Notes under the pieces: model-generated
Seen by the model: only the letters and a program-made list of their open reading frames with translations
What the model was told of the DNA's origin: nothing
Databases searched by the model: none
Shown: positions 36,039 through 43,340 of the stretch, piece after piece
How the letters are laid out: the number at the start of each line of letters is the position of its first letter
Position numbering within the stretch: position 1 is the first letter of the stretch
Made by a program: the position numbers and the translations under genes
Source of the DNA: Pseudovibrio sp. Alg231-02
GTDB taxonomy: Bacteria; Pseudomonadota; Alphaproteobacteria; Rhizobiales; Stappiaceae
NCBI RefSeq assembly: GCF_900143565.1
Contig: NZ_FREX01000005.1
Location: forward strand, 1 to 64,000
DNA: 64,000 nt
Direction: 5' to 3'

Positions 36039-36057
36039 GTTAAGCGAAACGGTTAAC
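36039..36057. promoter_or_regulatory. Paired CtrA-like half-sites upstream of cheA
   Basis: On the minus strand GTTAACC (36051-36057) and TTAAC (36039-36043) are separated by seven bases, i.e. TTAACC-N7-TTAAC. CtrA recognises TTAA-containing direct repeats; the TTAACC half-site is its best-known form. The position, about 70 bases before the cheA start, suits promoter control. Binding is inferred. Confidence 0.4.
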
Positions 36058-36118
36058 ATAGGTTGAAAGATTGTAAGATTCATCCAACCTACAATAACTG
36101 GTTGTTTTTGACAGAGGA

Positions 36119-36775
36119 TCAGACAGACTCTGAAACTTGAGTATTTGCCTTGCATATGACGGCATCACCGTCTTTCAGGAGCTCGATATTTAGACCCGCT
36201 TCACCTGCCAACAAAACCGCATAGATCGGTTGAACAGTGTGGGCATCAATGCGTTCTGGCTCCTGACCGGAAAGAATCTCACTTACAACCTGAGGGATTC
36301 GCGCATTCGTTCCTTCAGCTTTAAGGAGAAAGTTCGGAGCACCCTCATCCCCTTCCATACTGATGGTAATGGTACCACCCCGTGGAACACACTGATTCAT
36401 GAGCAGCAGCAGGTTCAAAATCAGTTTGACCTGATTCTTAGGCAGAAGCAGGCGTGGCATGGTCCACTCCAGATTCGCCTTTTCATTGCTCATGTATCCA
36501 GTCGCTACTTCTTGCGCATCGCCCAGATCGATTGAAGCACCGGCAGATCCGGCAGCACCAAAAGCAAGACGGGCAAACTGAAGTTTTGCAGAAGCCTGAC
36601 GCGCTGACTTACGGATGAGATCCATCGCAAAGTCTGCCATGTCCTCATTGCCTTCTTCATCCAGCACTTCCAGACCGTTCGTGATCGCCCCGACTGGTGA
36701 AATGATGTCGTGGCACACACGGCTTGCGACGAGTGCGGCAAGATCAAGAGATGACAAATCTTTAAATACTGACAT
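36119..36775 (-). CDS. chpT: Histidine phosphotransferase ChpT
   Basis: A 218-residue protein of the ChpT (HPTransfase/DUF2328) family: a histidine-kinase-like dimerisation helix with SRVCHDIISPVGAITNGLEVL (phospho-histidine about residue 22) and a degenerate, ATP-less CA-like domain. In alphaproteobacteria ChpT carries phosphate from CckA to CtrA and CpdR. It lies 140 bases upstream of cheA in the same direction and may be expressed separately. With ctrA in the same window two of the central phosphorelay proteins are present; CckA is not. Confidence 0.9.
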   Translation of the reverse strand: MSVFKDLSSLDLAALVASRVCHDIISPVGAITNGLEVLDEEGNEDMADFAMDLIRKSARQASAKLQFARLAFGAAGSAGASIDLGDAQEVATGYMSNEKANLEWTMPRLLLPKNQVKLILNLLLLMNQCVPRGGTITISMEGDEGAPNFLLKAEGTNARIPQVVSEILSGQEPERIDAHTVQPIYAVLLAGEAGLNIELLKDGDAVICKANTQVSESV

Positions 36776-36868
36776 AACCGCTCCAGAACTTTGGCCAATA
36801 GGCCCTATGATTGATTCGAGATGTGGCGAAAAAGGTACAATCCTGCTGGTTTAATTCCAAGCTGGACA

Positions 36869-37354
36869 TCATTGATATGGACCGCATTTTACATCGCGTG
36901 CACGACTTTGTGCCTTCGCGAGCAAACTCTCTGGTGCTGTCAGAAACAAAGCCCGGTGTTCACGGCTCTGAAACAGCAATAATCGCTGGTTATAAACAAG
37001 GTAGATTTTCGCCAATCCCTCAGCTCGGTAGCCTTGCGCAAGTGAGAGTACGTCGCATCCCTGAAATAATGGGGCATAGACCTCCGGAGCATGCCGAAAA
37101 GCGTCTCGGTTGCCCTCATTGGAAAATGCCCAAACCCGTCCACCCCAGGACAGCGTCAGGTCTTCACGCCCCTTTTCAGGAGTTTCCGAGACCTGATAGG
37201 TCACGGGATCACACATGGAGAGCGTGTAGGTGAACCGCTCTTGCGCACCTGCAAAAACTGAGGTGGCACACAAAAAAACGATAGAACTCCATAGAATTTT
37301 GCCCGTTTGCGCAAATTTTCTGTAGAAAACCTCAGAAATCATGGGAATGTCCAT
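36869..37354 (-). CDS. Secreted YHS-domain protein
   Basis: A 161-residue protein with an N-terminal hydrophobic segment (ILWSSIVFLCATSVFAGAQ, about 20-38) that works as a signal peptide, and a mature part that resembles YHS proteins: MCDPVTYQVSETPEKG, then RVWAFSNEGNRDAFRHAPEVYAPLF (in part, about 73-97). A second half-motif LLLFQSREHRALFLTAPE (about 125-142) looks like an internal repeat of the same fold. YHS domains bind metals such as copper in some proteins. The start codon is uncertain between residues 1 and 5. Confidence 0.7.
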   Translation of the reverse strand: MDIPMISEVFYRKFAQTGKILWSSIVFLCATSVFAGAQERFTYTLSMCDPVTYQVSETPEKGREDLTLSWGGRVWAFSNEGNRDAFRHAPEVYAPLFQGCDVLSLAQGYRAEGLAKIYLVYNQRLLLFQSREHRALFLTAPESLLAKAQSRARDVKCGPYQ

Positions 37355-37463
37355 CCAGAGTCCGAATCACCTGCATTAACTAAACGAGCAAGTTCGACAA
37401 CTGATACAAAATTCATGACTGCAGGCCAACGGGATGTACATCATTTACCCAGCTATACCATGA

Positions 37464-37470
37464 TTAACCA
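37464..37470. promoter_or_regulatory. CtrA half-site upstream of the eipA-like gene
   Basis: TTAACCA at 37464-37470, about 120 bases before the start of the DUF1134 gene. The Brucella orthologue eipA is known as a CtrA target. A second TTAAC word lies at 37375. Assignment is inferred. Confidence 0.35.
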
Positions 37471-37585
37471 CTAGGTAGATGTAAGACACTATAACTTGTT
37501 GTACCTAAAAGTTGCACAATGCCCTTAACATTTGAATTGCTCTGAACAATCCAAATTCTCGGGTTTCTTAGAAGGAGACGTTGGC

Positions 37586-38182
37586 ATGATGACGAGCCTG
37601 TTCGCCAATCTGCGCAACAAAGCTGCAATCGTCCTTTGCGCCAGTTTCGCACTGCTGGCGCTCAATACACATTCATTTGCGCAATCATCCGTTGATCAGT
37701 CGCGATACCACCAAAAAGATATCATCACGGCAGGTGGCGAATTTTTCGGTTCCATCTCCACCGGCCTCGCAAAGGTTGTTGAGCGCGCAGTTCAGCAGTA
37801 CGGCGAACCAAACGGTTATATCCTGGGGCAGGAAGGCTCAGCAGCGTTCTTCGCAGGCGCTGCTTATGGCGAAGGTACACTGTACACCCGCAACGCTGGC
37901 AACCATCAGATCTTCTGGCAAGGTCCATCCCTGGGCTTTGATGTTGGCGGTGACGGCGCCCGCGTTATGATGCTGGTCTACGATCTGCCAAGTGTCGATG
38001 CCATCTATCGCCGCTATGTTGGTGCGAAGGGGTCTGCCTACCTTGTCGGCGGCTTCGGCATGCAGGTTCTGTCCAACAACGATATCTTCGTTGTGCCTGT
38101 TCGCGCAGGCGTTGGTGCTCGCCTTGGCCTCAACATGGGCTATTTGAAATTTACTAGGAAGCCAACATGGAATCCTTTCTGA
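37586..38182 (+). CDS. eipA: DUF1134 protein, EipA-like envelope integrity factor
   Basis: A 198-residue protein with a signal peptide (AAIVLCASFALLALNTHSFA, about 13-32) and a DUF1134 domain with the Gly-rich stretch GPSLGFDVGGDGARVMMLVYDL (in part) and VGGFGMQVLSNNDIFVVPVRAGVG. In Brucella abortus the DUF1134 protein EipA is a periplasmic small beta-barrel needed for envelope integrity and controlled by CtrA. The start at 37586 has AAGGAG eight bases upstream; an 18-codon upstream extension is not protein-like. A stem-loop begins at the stop codon. Confidence 0.85.
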   Translation: MMTSLFANLRNKAAIVLCASFALLALNTHSFAQSSVDQSRYHQKDIITAGGEFFGSISTGLAKVVERAVQQYGEPNGYILGQEGSAAFFAGAAYGEGTLYTRNAGNHQIFWQGPSLGFDVGGDGARVMMLVYDLPSVDAIYRRYVGAKGSAYLVGGFGMQVLSNNDIFVVPVRAGVGARLGLNMGYLKFTRKPTWNPF

Positions 38183-38212
38183 TATAACTAACCCTGCGTT
38201 AGTTATATTTTG
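38182..38212 (+). terminator. Terminator directly after the eipA-like gene
   Basis: ATATAACTAAC and GTTAGTTATAT pair over 11 bases (loop CCTGC) and TTTTGG follows. The left arm starts at the last base of the stop codon. Confidence 0.75.
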
Positions 38213-38287
38213 GCAAGTTAGTGTGTGAGAGAATGCGCTTAAGTCTGCAGCAGTCCCTCACACCGTTCAACAGATCAGGCATAGTTT

Positions 38288-39607
38288 GTGATTGAAATTG
38301 CACTATACATTGCACTGGGTTTCTTCCTCGCGAGCATTCTAGCGCTCGCCGCCCTCCCCTTTATATGGGGCCGTGCTGTACGTCTCACGCGGAAAGCGAT
38401 TGAGACGTCCAACCCCATAAGCTATGCCCGTGCCACAATGGCAAAAGACGCGTTACGCGCCCAACATGCCATTGCGATCCGTCAGATGGAGGTGCGCCTC
38501 GAAGGGATGACGGAAAAACTCGCTGAGAACGCATCTGCCCGTTCAGCAGCTGAAGCCCAACTTGCAGAGCTCAAAGAAGAGCTCAGCGTTGTTCAGCTCA
38601 AATCAGCCCGCGAGCGGAAGAACATGGCTCAAAAAGCAACACGCTTCCTCCGCCGTAGAAATCCATCCGAGCCGATCCCGTTCTCTGCAGATGATCGCAT
38701 CACGACAGAACCCGAAGCAGAAGTTCAGGATGAAGCTGCAGCACAAACTGCAGATCAGACCACGTCCGCTGAGATCATCCAACTCAGCAAACAGGCTGCT
38801 GCGGATAAAACACGTGAGCTGGATGCAGAGCTGAAAGAGGAAGAAGTTGCAACCAAACCGATAGGCCCAATCGATACCTCGGACCTACAGGACATGGACA
38901 ACCCGCTGGCAGAACTGGCAACGCAGATCTCCCAGCAAGTTTCGGAAATGACTGCTGAGTCTGAAACCAAACATCAGCCAACATCTCCAGCAGAAGCCGC
39001 CGAACTGGCCTCACGGTCTTTCACAAAACTAAAGAGCCGTTATGGTTCGCTGGAACGAGAGCGCGATCACCTAAAGCACGCGCTTCAACTCGAAAAAGCG
39101 GCAAATGAAAAAACTGCCAAACGCAGCACCAGGAATCCGAACATTAAAACGCCCGAGCCTATGAAAAGCCTAGAAAACGATCTGGACGAAGCAAAGAAAA
39201 CCATCGAGCAGCTGACAAAGCAGCTTGAGGAAAGAGCAAACAGTTCCTCTAAGATCGAAGACGCCGTCGATCTGCGCAATGAACTGAAAGATCTGGCGGC
39301 TCAGATCACAGCAAAGGCAATCTCGGAGAACCCACCACTCTCTGAAAAGTACGACGAAGTCCTGAACGATCTCAGCACGATCGCCGCAGGTGCTCCAAGG
39401 GCAGACGCACCAAAGCCGAAACCGACACGTGCCAAGCGCGCGCCAGCAAAGCCGCGCACCCGTAAGCCAGCTGCGGCAAGTAAGACAGCCGCGTCAAAAA
39501 GCACTCCAGCTGCAAAGGCCGATGATGCAGCGCCCGCGCCTCAGTCCGATAAAAATCTGGCGGAGCGTATCGCAGACGCTAGAAAAACCGGAAGCTCAAG
39601 CGGTTAA
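38288..39607 (+). CDS. Membrane-anchored coiled-coil protein
   Basis: A 439-residue protein with one N-terminal membrane helix (about 2-27, IEIALYIALGFFLASILALA), then a long cytoplasmic, charged region: coiled coil about 60-120, an acidic linker about 140-240, a second coiled coil about 240-345, and a Lys/Pro/Ala-rich disordered tail (about 365-415). The start is GTG at 38288 with a weak ribosome site. I do not recognise the family; similar anchored coiled-coil proteins occur next to eipA-like genes in this group, but that is from memory. A structural envelope or division-related role is only a guess. Confidence 0.75.
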   Translation: MIEIALYIALGFFLASILALAALPFIWGRAVRLTRKAIETSNPISYARATMAKDALRAQHAIAIRQMEVRLEGMTEKLAENASARSAAEAQLAELKEELSVVQLKSARERKNMAQKATRFLRRRNPSEPIPFSADDRITTEPEAEVQDEAAAQTADQTTSAEIIQLSKQAAADKTRELDAELKEEEVATKPIGPIDTSDLQDMDNPLAELATQISQQVSEMTAESETKHQPTSPAEAAELASRSFTKLKSRYGSLERERDHLKHALQLEKAANEKTAKRSTRNPNIKTPEPMKSLENDLDEAKKTIEQLTKQLEERANSSSKIEDAVDLRNELKDLAAQITAKAISENPPLSEKYDEVLNDLSTIAAGAPRADAPKPKPTRAKRAPAKPRTRKPAAASKTAASKSTPAAKADDAAPAPQSDKNLAERIADARKTGSSSG

Positions 39608-39632
39608 ACCCAAACAACTTGATCCAAAGACA

Positions 39633-39660
39633 AAGGCGCCACAAGGCGCCTTTTTTGTTT
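39633..39660 (+). terminator. Intrinsic terminator
   Basis: GGCGCC (39635-39640), loop ACAA, GGCGCC (39645-39650), then TTTTTTGTTTT. It ends the coiled-coil gene. Confidence 0.85.
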
Positions 39661-39664
39661 TCTT

Positions 39665-39730
39665 GCAGATCGATCCCGGTTTACGGATAAGAATACGAGG
39701 ACAATATAGAGTTGGAGCTTGATGTGTGAC
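39665..39730. repeat. R2 interspersed repeat, short copy
   Basis: GATCCCGGTTTACGGATAAG and AATACGAGGACAATATAGAG match the core and tail of the R2 copies at 30004 and 11117. Confidence 0.5.
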
Positions 39731-39759
39731 TTGCTCTCTATAGAGCTCCAAGCAGAGGC

Positions 39760-40572
39760 TTAAGCCTCTGTTGTACTTCGTGAGCCATTACCCGGCTCAT
39801 TCTGGGCCTTACCAGCCACTTCTACCAGCCTCACCTCATTGTCAGCCAGCAACTGCCGATAGTCCTGCGAAACCAGAGTGTCTGTCACAAACGTATCCAC
39901 CTGAGCAATATGGCCGATGCGGACTGGTGCCGAACGCTCGAACTTTGTCTGATCAGCCACCAGAATAACGTGCCGTGCGTTCTCAATGATCGCCTGTGCC
40001 ACGCGCACCTCACGATAATCATAATCCAGAAGCGCTCCGTCACGATCCAGAGCAGAAACACCGATCACAGCATAATCAACCTTGAACTGGCGAATAAAGT
40101 CCGCCGCAGCTTCACCAACAATGCCGCCGTCAGTCGCACGCACCAGTCCACCAGAAATGATGACCTCATTTTCTGAGAACGGGCGCAGCGTACTCGCTAC
40201 ATTAAGGTTATTGGTAATGATCATCAGGCCACTGCGCTGGATAAGTGCCCGCGCAACCGCCTCTGTGGTCGTTCCGATATTCACGAACAAAGAAGCTCGA
40301 TCCGGGATCAGGTCCGCTGCCGCCTGCCCGATAATCTCTTTTTCTTTACCTGCCAAATCTTTACGAGCAGAGTAGCCAAGGTTTTCAACGCCAAATGCCA
40401 AAAGTGCGCCACCATGCACACGGGTCAGCAATCCTTGGTCACTCAACTCTTTCAGGTCTTTACGTATTGTCTGAGGAGACACAGAAAACCGTGTGGCAAG
40501 TTCATCAACTTCCACCTTCCCGGTCTCTCGGGCAATATCAAGAATAGAGTTGTGGCGCGAAACCAGCATCAT
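39760..40572 (-). CDS. glpR: DeoR family repressor, GlpR-like
   Basis: A 270-residue DeoR-family repressor. The N-terminal winged helix holds FSVSPQTIRKDLKELSDQGL (about 28-47) and RVHGGA, followed by the sugar-phosphate-sensing domain with NIGTTTEAVARAL (about 98-110), ITNNLNVASTLRP and DGGIVGEAAADFIRQF. Remembered E. coli GlpR has almost the same motifs (SVSPQTIRRDLNEL, DIGTTPEAVAHALL, IVTNNLNVANTL, DGGIIGEATLDFISQF), so the assignment to the glycerol-3-phosphate regulator is good. glpD and glpK are 20 kb away in this window, not adjacent. The last ten residues are a Ser/Thr tail. Confidence 0.85.
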   Translation of the reverse strand: MMLVSRHNSILDIARETGKVEVDELATRFSVSPQTIRKDLKELSDQGLLTRVHGGALLAFGVENLGYSARKDLAGKEKEIIGQAAADLIPDRASLFVNIGTTTEAVARALIQRSGLMIITNNLNVASTLRPFSENEVIISGGLVRATDGGIVGEAAADFIRQFKVDYAVIGVSALDRDGALLDYDYREVRVAQAIIENARHVILVADQTKFERSAPVRIGHIAQVDTFVTDTLVSQDYRQLLADNEVRLVEVAGKAQNEPGNGSRSTTEA

Positions 40573-40864
40573 GAAACAAGTCCGATAATTTTTTTGTACA
40601 TTGCCATCAGTCTATAATCTGCGATGTTTCACAGTACTATAGCCAAAAGCACAGAAGCATCCAGACGACTATTAGATGAGTTCAAAACAAAAGTCCTCTT
40701 GCCTCTGCTCCCCTACTCTTAGTACTAATACGTCACAAAAAGGGGACAAGCTGCAACTTTTTCCATCTTTGTCATGATACCGCCCAAAGAAGCCCGTTAA
40801 AGCTCACGCGGATCAATACACTGTCTTATCAAAGTTCAGCTAAAAAAGCGAAGAGGGACAAACT

Positions 40865-41134
40865 GTGACTCGCGTAATGGAACGGCCATACAGTGCCAAT
40901 AGGTTTGCTGGCAAGAAACCGGCTGCACTGAAAAGCAAACTCCAGACTGCTGAGGCTCGCGTCGAAGTTCTTGATGACATCGATGCCCTGAAAGAAATGA
41001 ATGCTCAACTCAGCGAAAGTCTGGCAAAAACCGTTAGCAATGAATCTCAGACAGACGAAAAACTCTGGGCTGATGTTGACGGGGATAAAGAAGACCATCA
41101 CCTGGGTGCAGGCCTAAACGGCCGCTGGTTCTAA
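40865..41134 (+). CDS. Small charged hypothetical protein
   Basis: An 89-residue protein that starts with GTG at 40865, preceded by AGAGGG at good spacing. It is highly charged with a helical, coiled-coil-like middle (LQTAEARVEVLDDIDALKEM, about 26-45) and an acidic segment before the final GLNGRWF. No signal peptide or membrane segment. An opposite-strand frame of similar length is less likely because it lacks a ribosome site. Function unknown. Confidence 0.5.
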   Translation: MTRVMERPYSANRFAGKKPAALKSKLQTAEARVEVLDDIDALKEMNAQLSESLAKTVSNESQTDEKLWADVDGDKEDHHLGAGLNGRWF

Positions 41135-41327
41135 ATCACGTCCCAGGACTGCTTGCTGCAAAACACCAATTCGCAATCTCGAAGTGCTGCATCTCCCCAT
41201 CTAGGGGAACCAAGCCCACATCTTCTTCTTTGCAAAATCGCGGATCATATTGCTCAGATACAACGCATACGTCGTGAGAAAAACTCTTCGCGCAGGTTTA
41301 TCAAAGATGTATTGGGGAGATAAGAAG

Positions 41328-41402
41328 TGGTACGCCCAAGGGGAATCGAACCCCTGTTTCCGCCGTGAAAGGGCGGCGTCCTAACCGCTAGACGATGGGC
41401 GC
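41328..41402 (-). tRNA. tRNA-Glu (UUC), copy 3 of the cluster
   Basis: 75 bases including an encoded CCA. The anticodon loop is CCTTTCAC with anticodon TTC in a five-pair stem CCGCC/GGCGG; the T arm has GGTTCGATTCC; the D arm TCTAGCGGTTAGGA. All canonical stems form. Identical to the other two copies. Confidence 0.97.
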
Positions 41403-41473
41403 TCACAAAGTGAGAGAACTCTTTCAAGCTCTGTCTTCGAGCAGATAACTGCTCGGCATTGAGAAGACAACTA

Positions 41474-41548
41474 TGGTACGCCCAAGGGGAATCGAACCCC
41501 TGTTTCCGCCGTGAAAGGGCGGCGTCCTAACCGCTAGACGATGGGCGC
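41474..41548 (-). tRNA. tRNA-Glu (UUC), copy 2 of the cluster
   Basis: Identical 75-base gene with encoded CCA. The 71-base spacer to copy 3 and the 72-base spacer to copy 1 share the words TCACAnAGTGAGA and CAGATAACTG, so the unit of about 146 bases was duplicated as a whole. Confidence 0.97.
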
Positions 41549-41620
41549 TCACATAGTGAGAAGACTTTTCATAGTCTTGTCTTCAAACAGATAACTGTCT
41601 GGTATCGCAATAAAAGCCTT

Positions 41621-41695
41621 TGGTACGCCCAAGGGGAATCGAACCCCTGTTTCCGCCGTGAAAGGGCGGCGTCCTAACCGCTAGACGATGGGCGC
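41621..41695 (-). tRNA. tRNA-Glu (UUC), copy 1 (promoter-proximal)
   Basis: Identical 75-base gene with encoded CCA, first in the transcript, 28 bases after the -10 box of the promoter at 41723-41751. Confidence 0.97.
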
Positions 41696-41722
41696 CTAGG
41701 CTTCGCTTTCGCGATGGACGGG

Positions 41723-41751
41723 GGTATATTGGCTAATCCCCCGCTTGGCAA
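41723..41751 (-). promoter_or_regulatory. tRNA-Glu cluster promoter
   Basis: Minus-strand -35 TTGCCA (41746-41751), spacer of 17 bases, -10 TATACC (41723-41728), just upstream of the first tRNA. Downstream of the -10 the start region is GC-rich (CCCCGTCC), like a discriminator of a stringently controlled promoter. Confidence 0.75.
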
Positions 41752-41785
41752 GCCCCCTCCTTGAAAGAAAAGGGGGTTTATCCAC

Positions 41786-42142
41786 CTATCTCGCAACAAA
41801 ATCCGTACGTGCGATTTTTCGTCCGGTGACAGGATCAACATAGACAAGAGCCTGCGTCGGACCTTCTTTGATCAGCATCACCAGATTTCCGTCCATCTGA
41901 GTAACAGATATAACCTGTGCTTCAGGGCCAATCGCAATTGTTGCAGCAATACTATCTGCGCTAACATTGGAATTACCGGCGTTAATTTTATAGAAGATAG
42001 CCGCAAAGACAGCTAATAAGCCAAGCACCATGACAAGGCTTGATCCCATCAGGAGGCGACGTAACTTCCCTTGAAGCCTCAAAGCTGCTGGATCAAGTTC
42101 GTTCTGTACAGTCTCATCGCTGTCAGTATTAGGATCACGCAT
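41786..42142 (-). CDS. DUF6476-like small membrane protein
   Basis: A 118-residue protein: an acidic N-terminus, one membrane helix (MGSSLVMVLGLLAVFAAIFY, about 32-51) and a periplasmic beta-rich C-terminal domain ending in LVYVDPVTGRKIARTDFVAR. The type and its position next to rluD fit DUF6476 proteins. Its ATG (42142-42140) and the ATG of rluD (42141-42143) overlap on opposite strands in the word CATG. Its ribosome site AGGAG lies inside rluD codons. Longer upstream extensions run through rluD antisense and are artefacts. Confidence 0.8.
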   Translation of the reverse strand: MRDPNTDSDETVQNELDPAALRLQGKLRRLLMGSSLVMVLGLLAVFAAIFYKINAGNSNVSADSIAATIAIGPEAQVISVTQMDGNLVMLIKEGPTQALVYVDPVTGRKIARTDFVAR

Positions 42143-43190
42143 GAACGATAAATCTCCTGAGGGCACCCAGCCACTCACAAACTCTGTAATTGCCGACGAG
42201 CAGCAACCAACAGTCATCACCCCGGAGCCGGAAGATACCGGTCGCCGCTTGGATGCTGTGCTTGCTGCGCATATAGATGACTTCAGTCGCAACCGACTTC
42301 AAGCCTTGATCCGGGCTGGTCAGGTTCAAATTGGCCAGCGCACGGTGTTGGAGCCTAAATATAGAGTCTGTGCCGGAGATACAATCACTCTTATTGTTCC
42401 AGAGCCGGAAGACGCAGAACCGCAGCCAGAGGACATCCCGCTCAATATCGTTTTTGAGGATGACGACCTGATCGTCATCGACAAACCCGCCGGCCTTGTT
42501 GTACATCCAGGTGCCGGAAACCCAACGGGCACACTGGTCAACGCCTTGATTCACCACTGCGGTTCATCTTTGTCTGGTATTGGCGGCGTCAAGCGCCCTG
42601 GCATCGTTCATCGCATCGATAAAGACACAACAGGTCTGCTCGTTGTTGCTAAAAACGACATGGCCCATCAGGGCCTCGCAGCTCAGTTTGCCGACCATGG
42701 CAAAACCGGCCCACTGGAGCGCGCCTATAAAGCTCTTGTCTGGGGTGCCCCAACAGCACCAAAGGGCACAGTAGACGCCAACCTTGCCCGCTCAACTGCA
42801 AACCGACAGAAAATCTCGGTGCTGAAAACCGGCGGTCGCCACGCCATCACCCACTGGCAGGTGCAGGAACGGTTTGGCCCTCAGGATGCAGCACCCGTTG
42901 CAAGCTTGATCGAGTGCCGTCTGGAAACAGGCAGAACCCACCAGATCCGCGTACACATGTCCCACATCGGAAATCCGCTAATAGGTGATATGGATTACGG
43001 TTCCGGGTTCAGAACTAAATACAATAAATTCCAAGAACCACTGAAAACCCAGTTGGCGGATTTCAAGCGACAGGCCCTGCATGCAGGACTTTTGGCGTTT
43101 GCGCACCCAAGAACACAGGAATTCATGAAGTTTGAATCGGAGTTACCCGCTGATTTTGCTGGTATTCTTCAATCATTACGAAAAATTTAG
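42141..43190 (+). CDS. rluD: 23S rRNA pseudouridine synthase RluD family
   Basis: A 349-residue RluA/RluD-type enzyme. It has an S4-like RNA-binding domain (RRLDAVLAAHIDDFSRNRLQ to about residue 95), then the catalytic domain with VIDKPAGLVVHPG (about 111-123) and the signature GIVHRIDKDTTGLLVVAKN with the catalytic aspartate (about 154-172). The expected targets are U1911/1915/1917 of 23S rRNA. It shares its start region with the divergent DUF6476-like gene and precedes rpoH by 150 bases in the same direction. Confidence 0.93.
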   Translation: MNDKSPEGTQPLTNSVIADEQQPTVITPEPEDTGRRLDAVLAAHIDDFSRNRLQALIRAGQVQIGQRTVLEPKYRVCAGDTITLIVPEPEDAEPQPEDIPLNIVFEDDDLIVIDKPAGLVVHPGAGNPTGTLVNALIHHCGSSLSGIGGVKRPGIVHRIDKDTTGLLVVAKNDMAHQGLAAQFADHGKTGPLERAYKALVWGAPTAPKGTVDANLARSTANRQKISVLKTGGRHAITHWQVQERFGPQDAAPVASLIECRLETGRTHQIRVHMSHIGNPLIGDMDYGSGFRTKYNKFQEPLKTQLADFKRQALHAGLLAFAHPRTQEFMKFESELPADFAGILQSLRKI

Positions 43191-43245
43191 GCCAAAAAGA
43201 TTGCCGATCTGGTAGCGTTTTGGCCACAATGTTCCCATATAGACA

Positions 43246-43334
43246 CTTCAGGTGCGCTTCATCTGAAGGCACCAATGTGTGTTTGCCGAAAAGCCTGATC
43301 CCTCGATCAGGCGGGAACACCAAGCAAGGAGGGG
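43246..43334 (+). promoter_or_regulatory. Structured rpoH leader with SD-complementary hairpin loop
   Basis: Just before rpoH stand two structures. CTTCAG (43246-43251) can pair with CTGAAG (43263-43268), and GGTGC (43251-43255) with GCACC (43269-43273), as alternatives or a pseudoknot. Then GCCTGATC (43293-43300) and GATCAGGC (43305-43312) form a perfect eight-pair hairpin whose loop CCTC is complementary to GAGG in the ribosome site AAGGAGG (43326-43332). This could modulate RpoH translation, as known for other rpoH mRNAs, though by a different structure. Confidence 0.5.
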
Positions 43335-43340
43335 TGCTTT

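Noticed and set aside
41700-41785. Terminator of the DUF6476-like gene
   Set aside because: A CCCCCT/AGGGGG dyad exists, but it lacks a T-run on the minus strand and overlaps the tRNA promoter region.
43201-43245. Heat-shock sigma-32 promoter (CCCATATA -10-like word) before rpoH
   Set aside because: A CCCATATA word exists at 43234 but no convincing CTTGAA -35 at proper distance.
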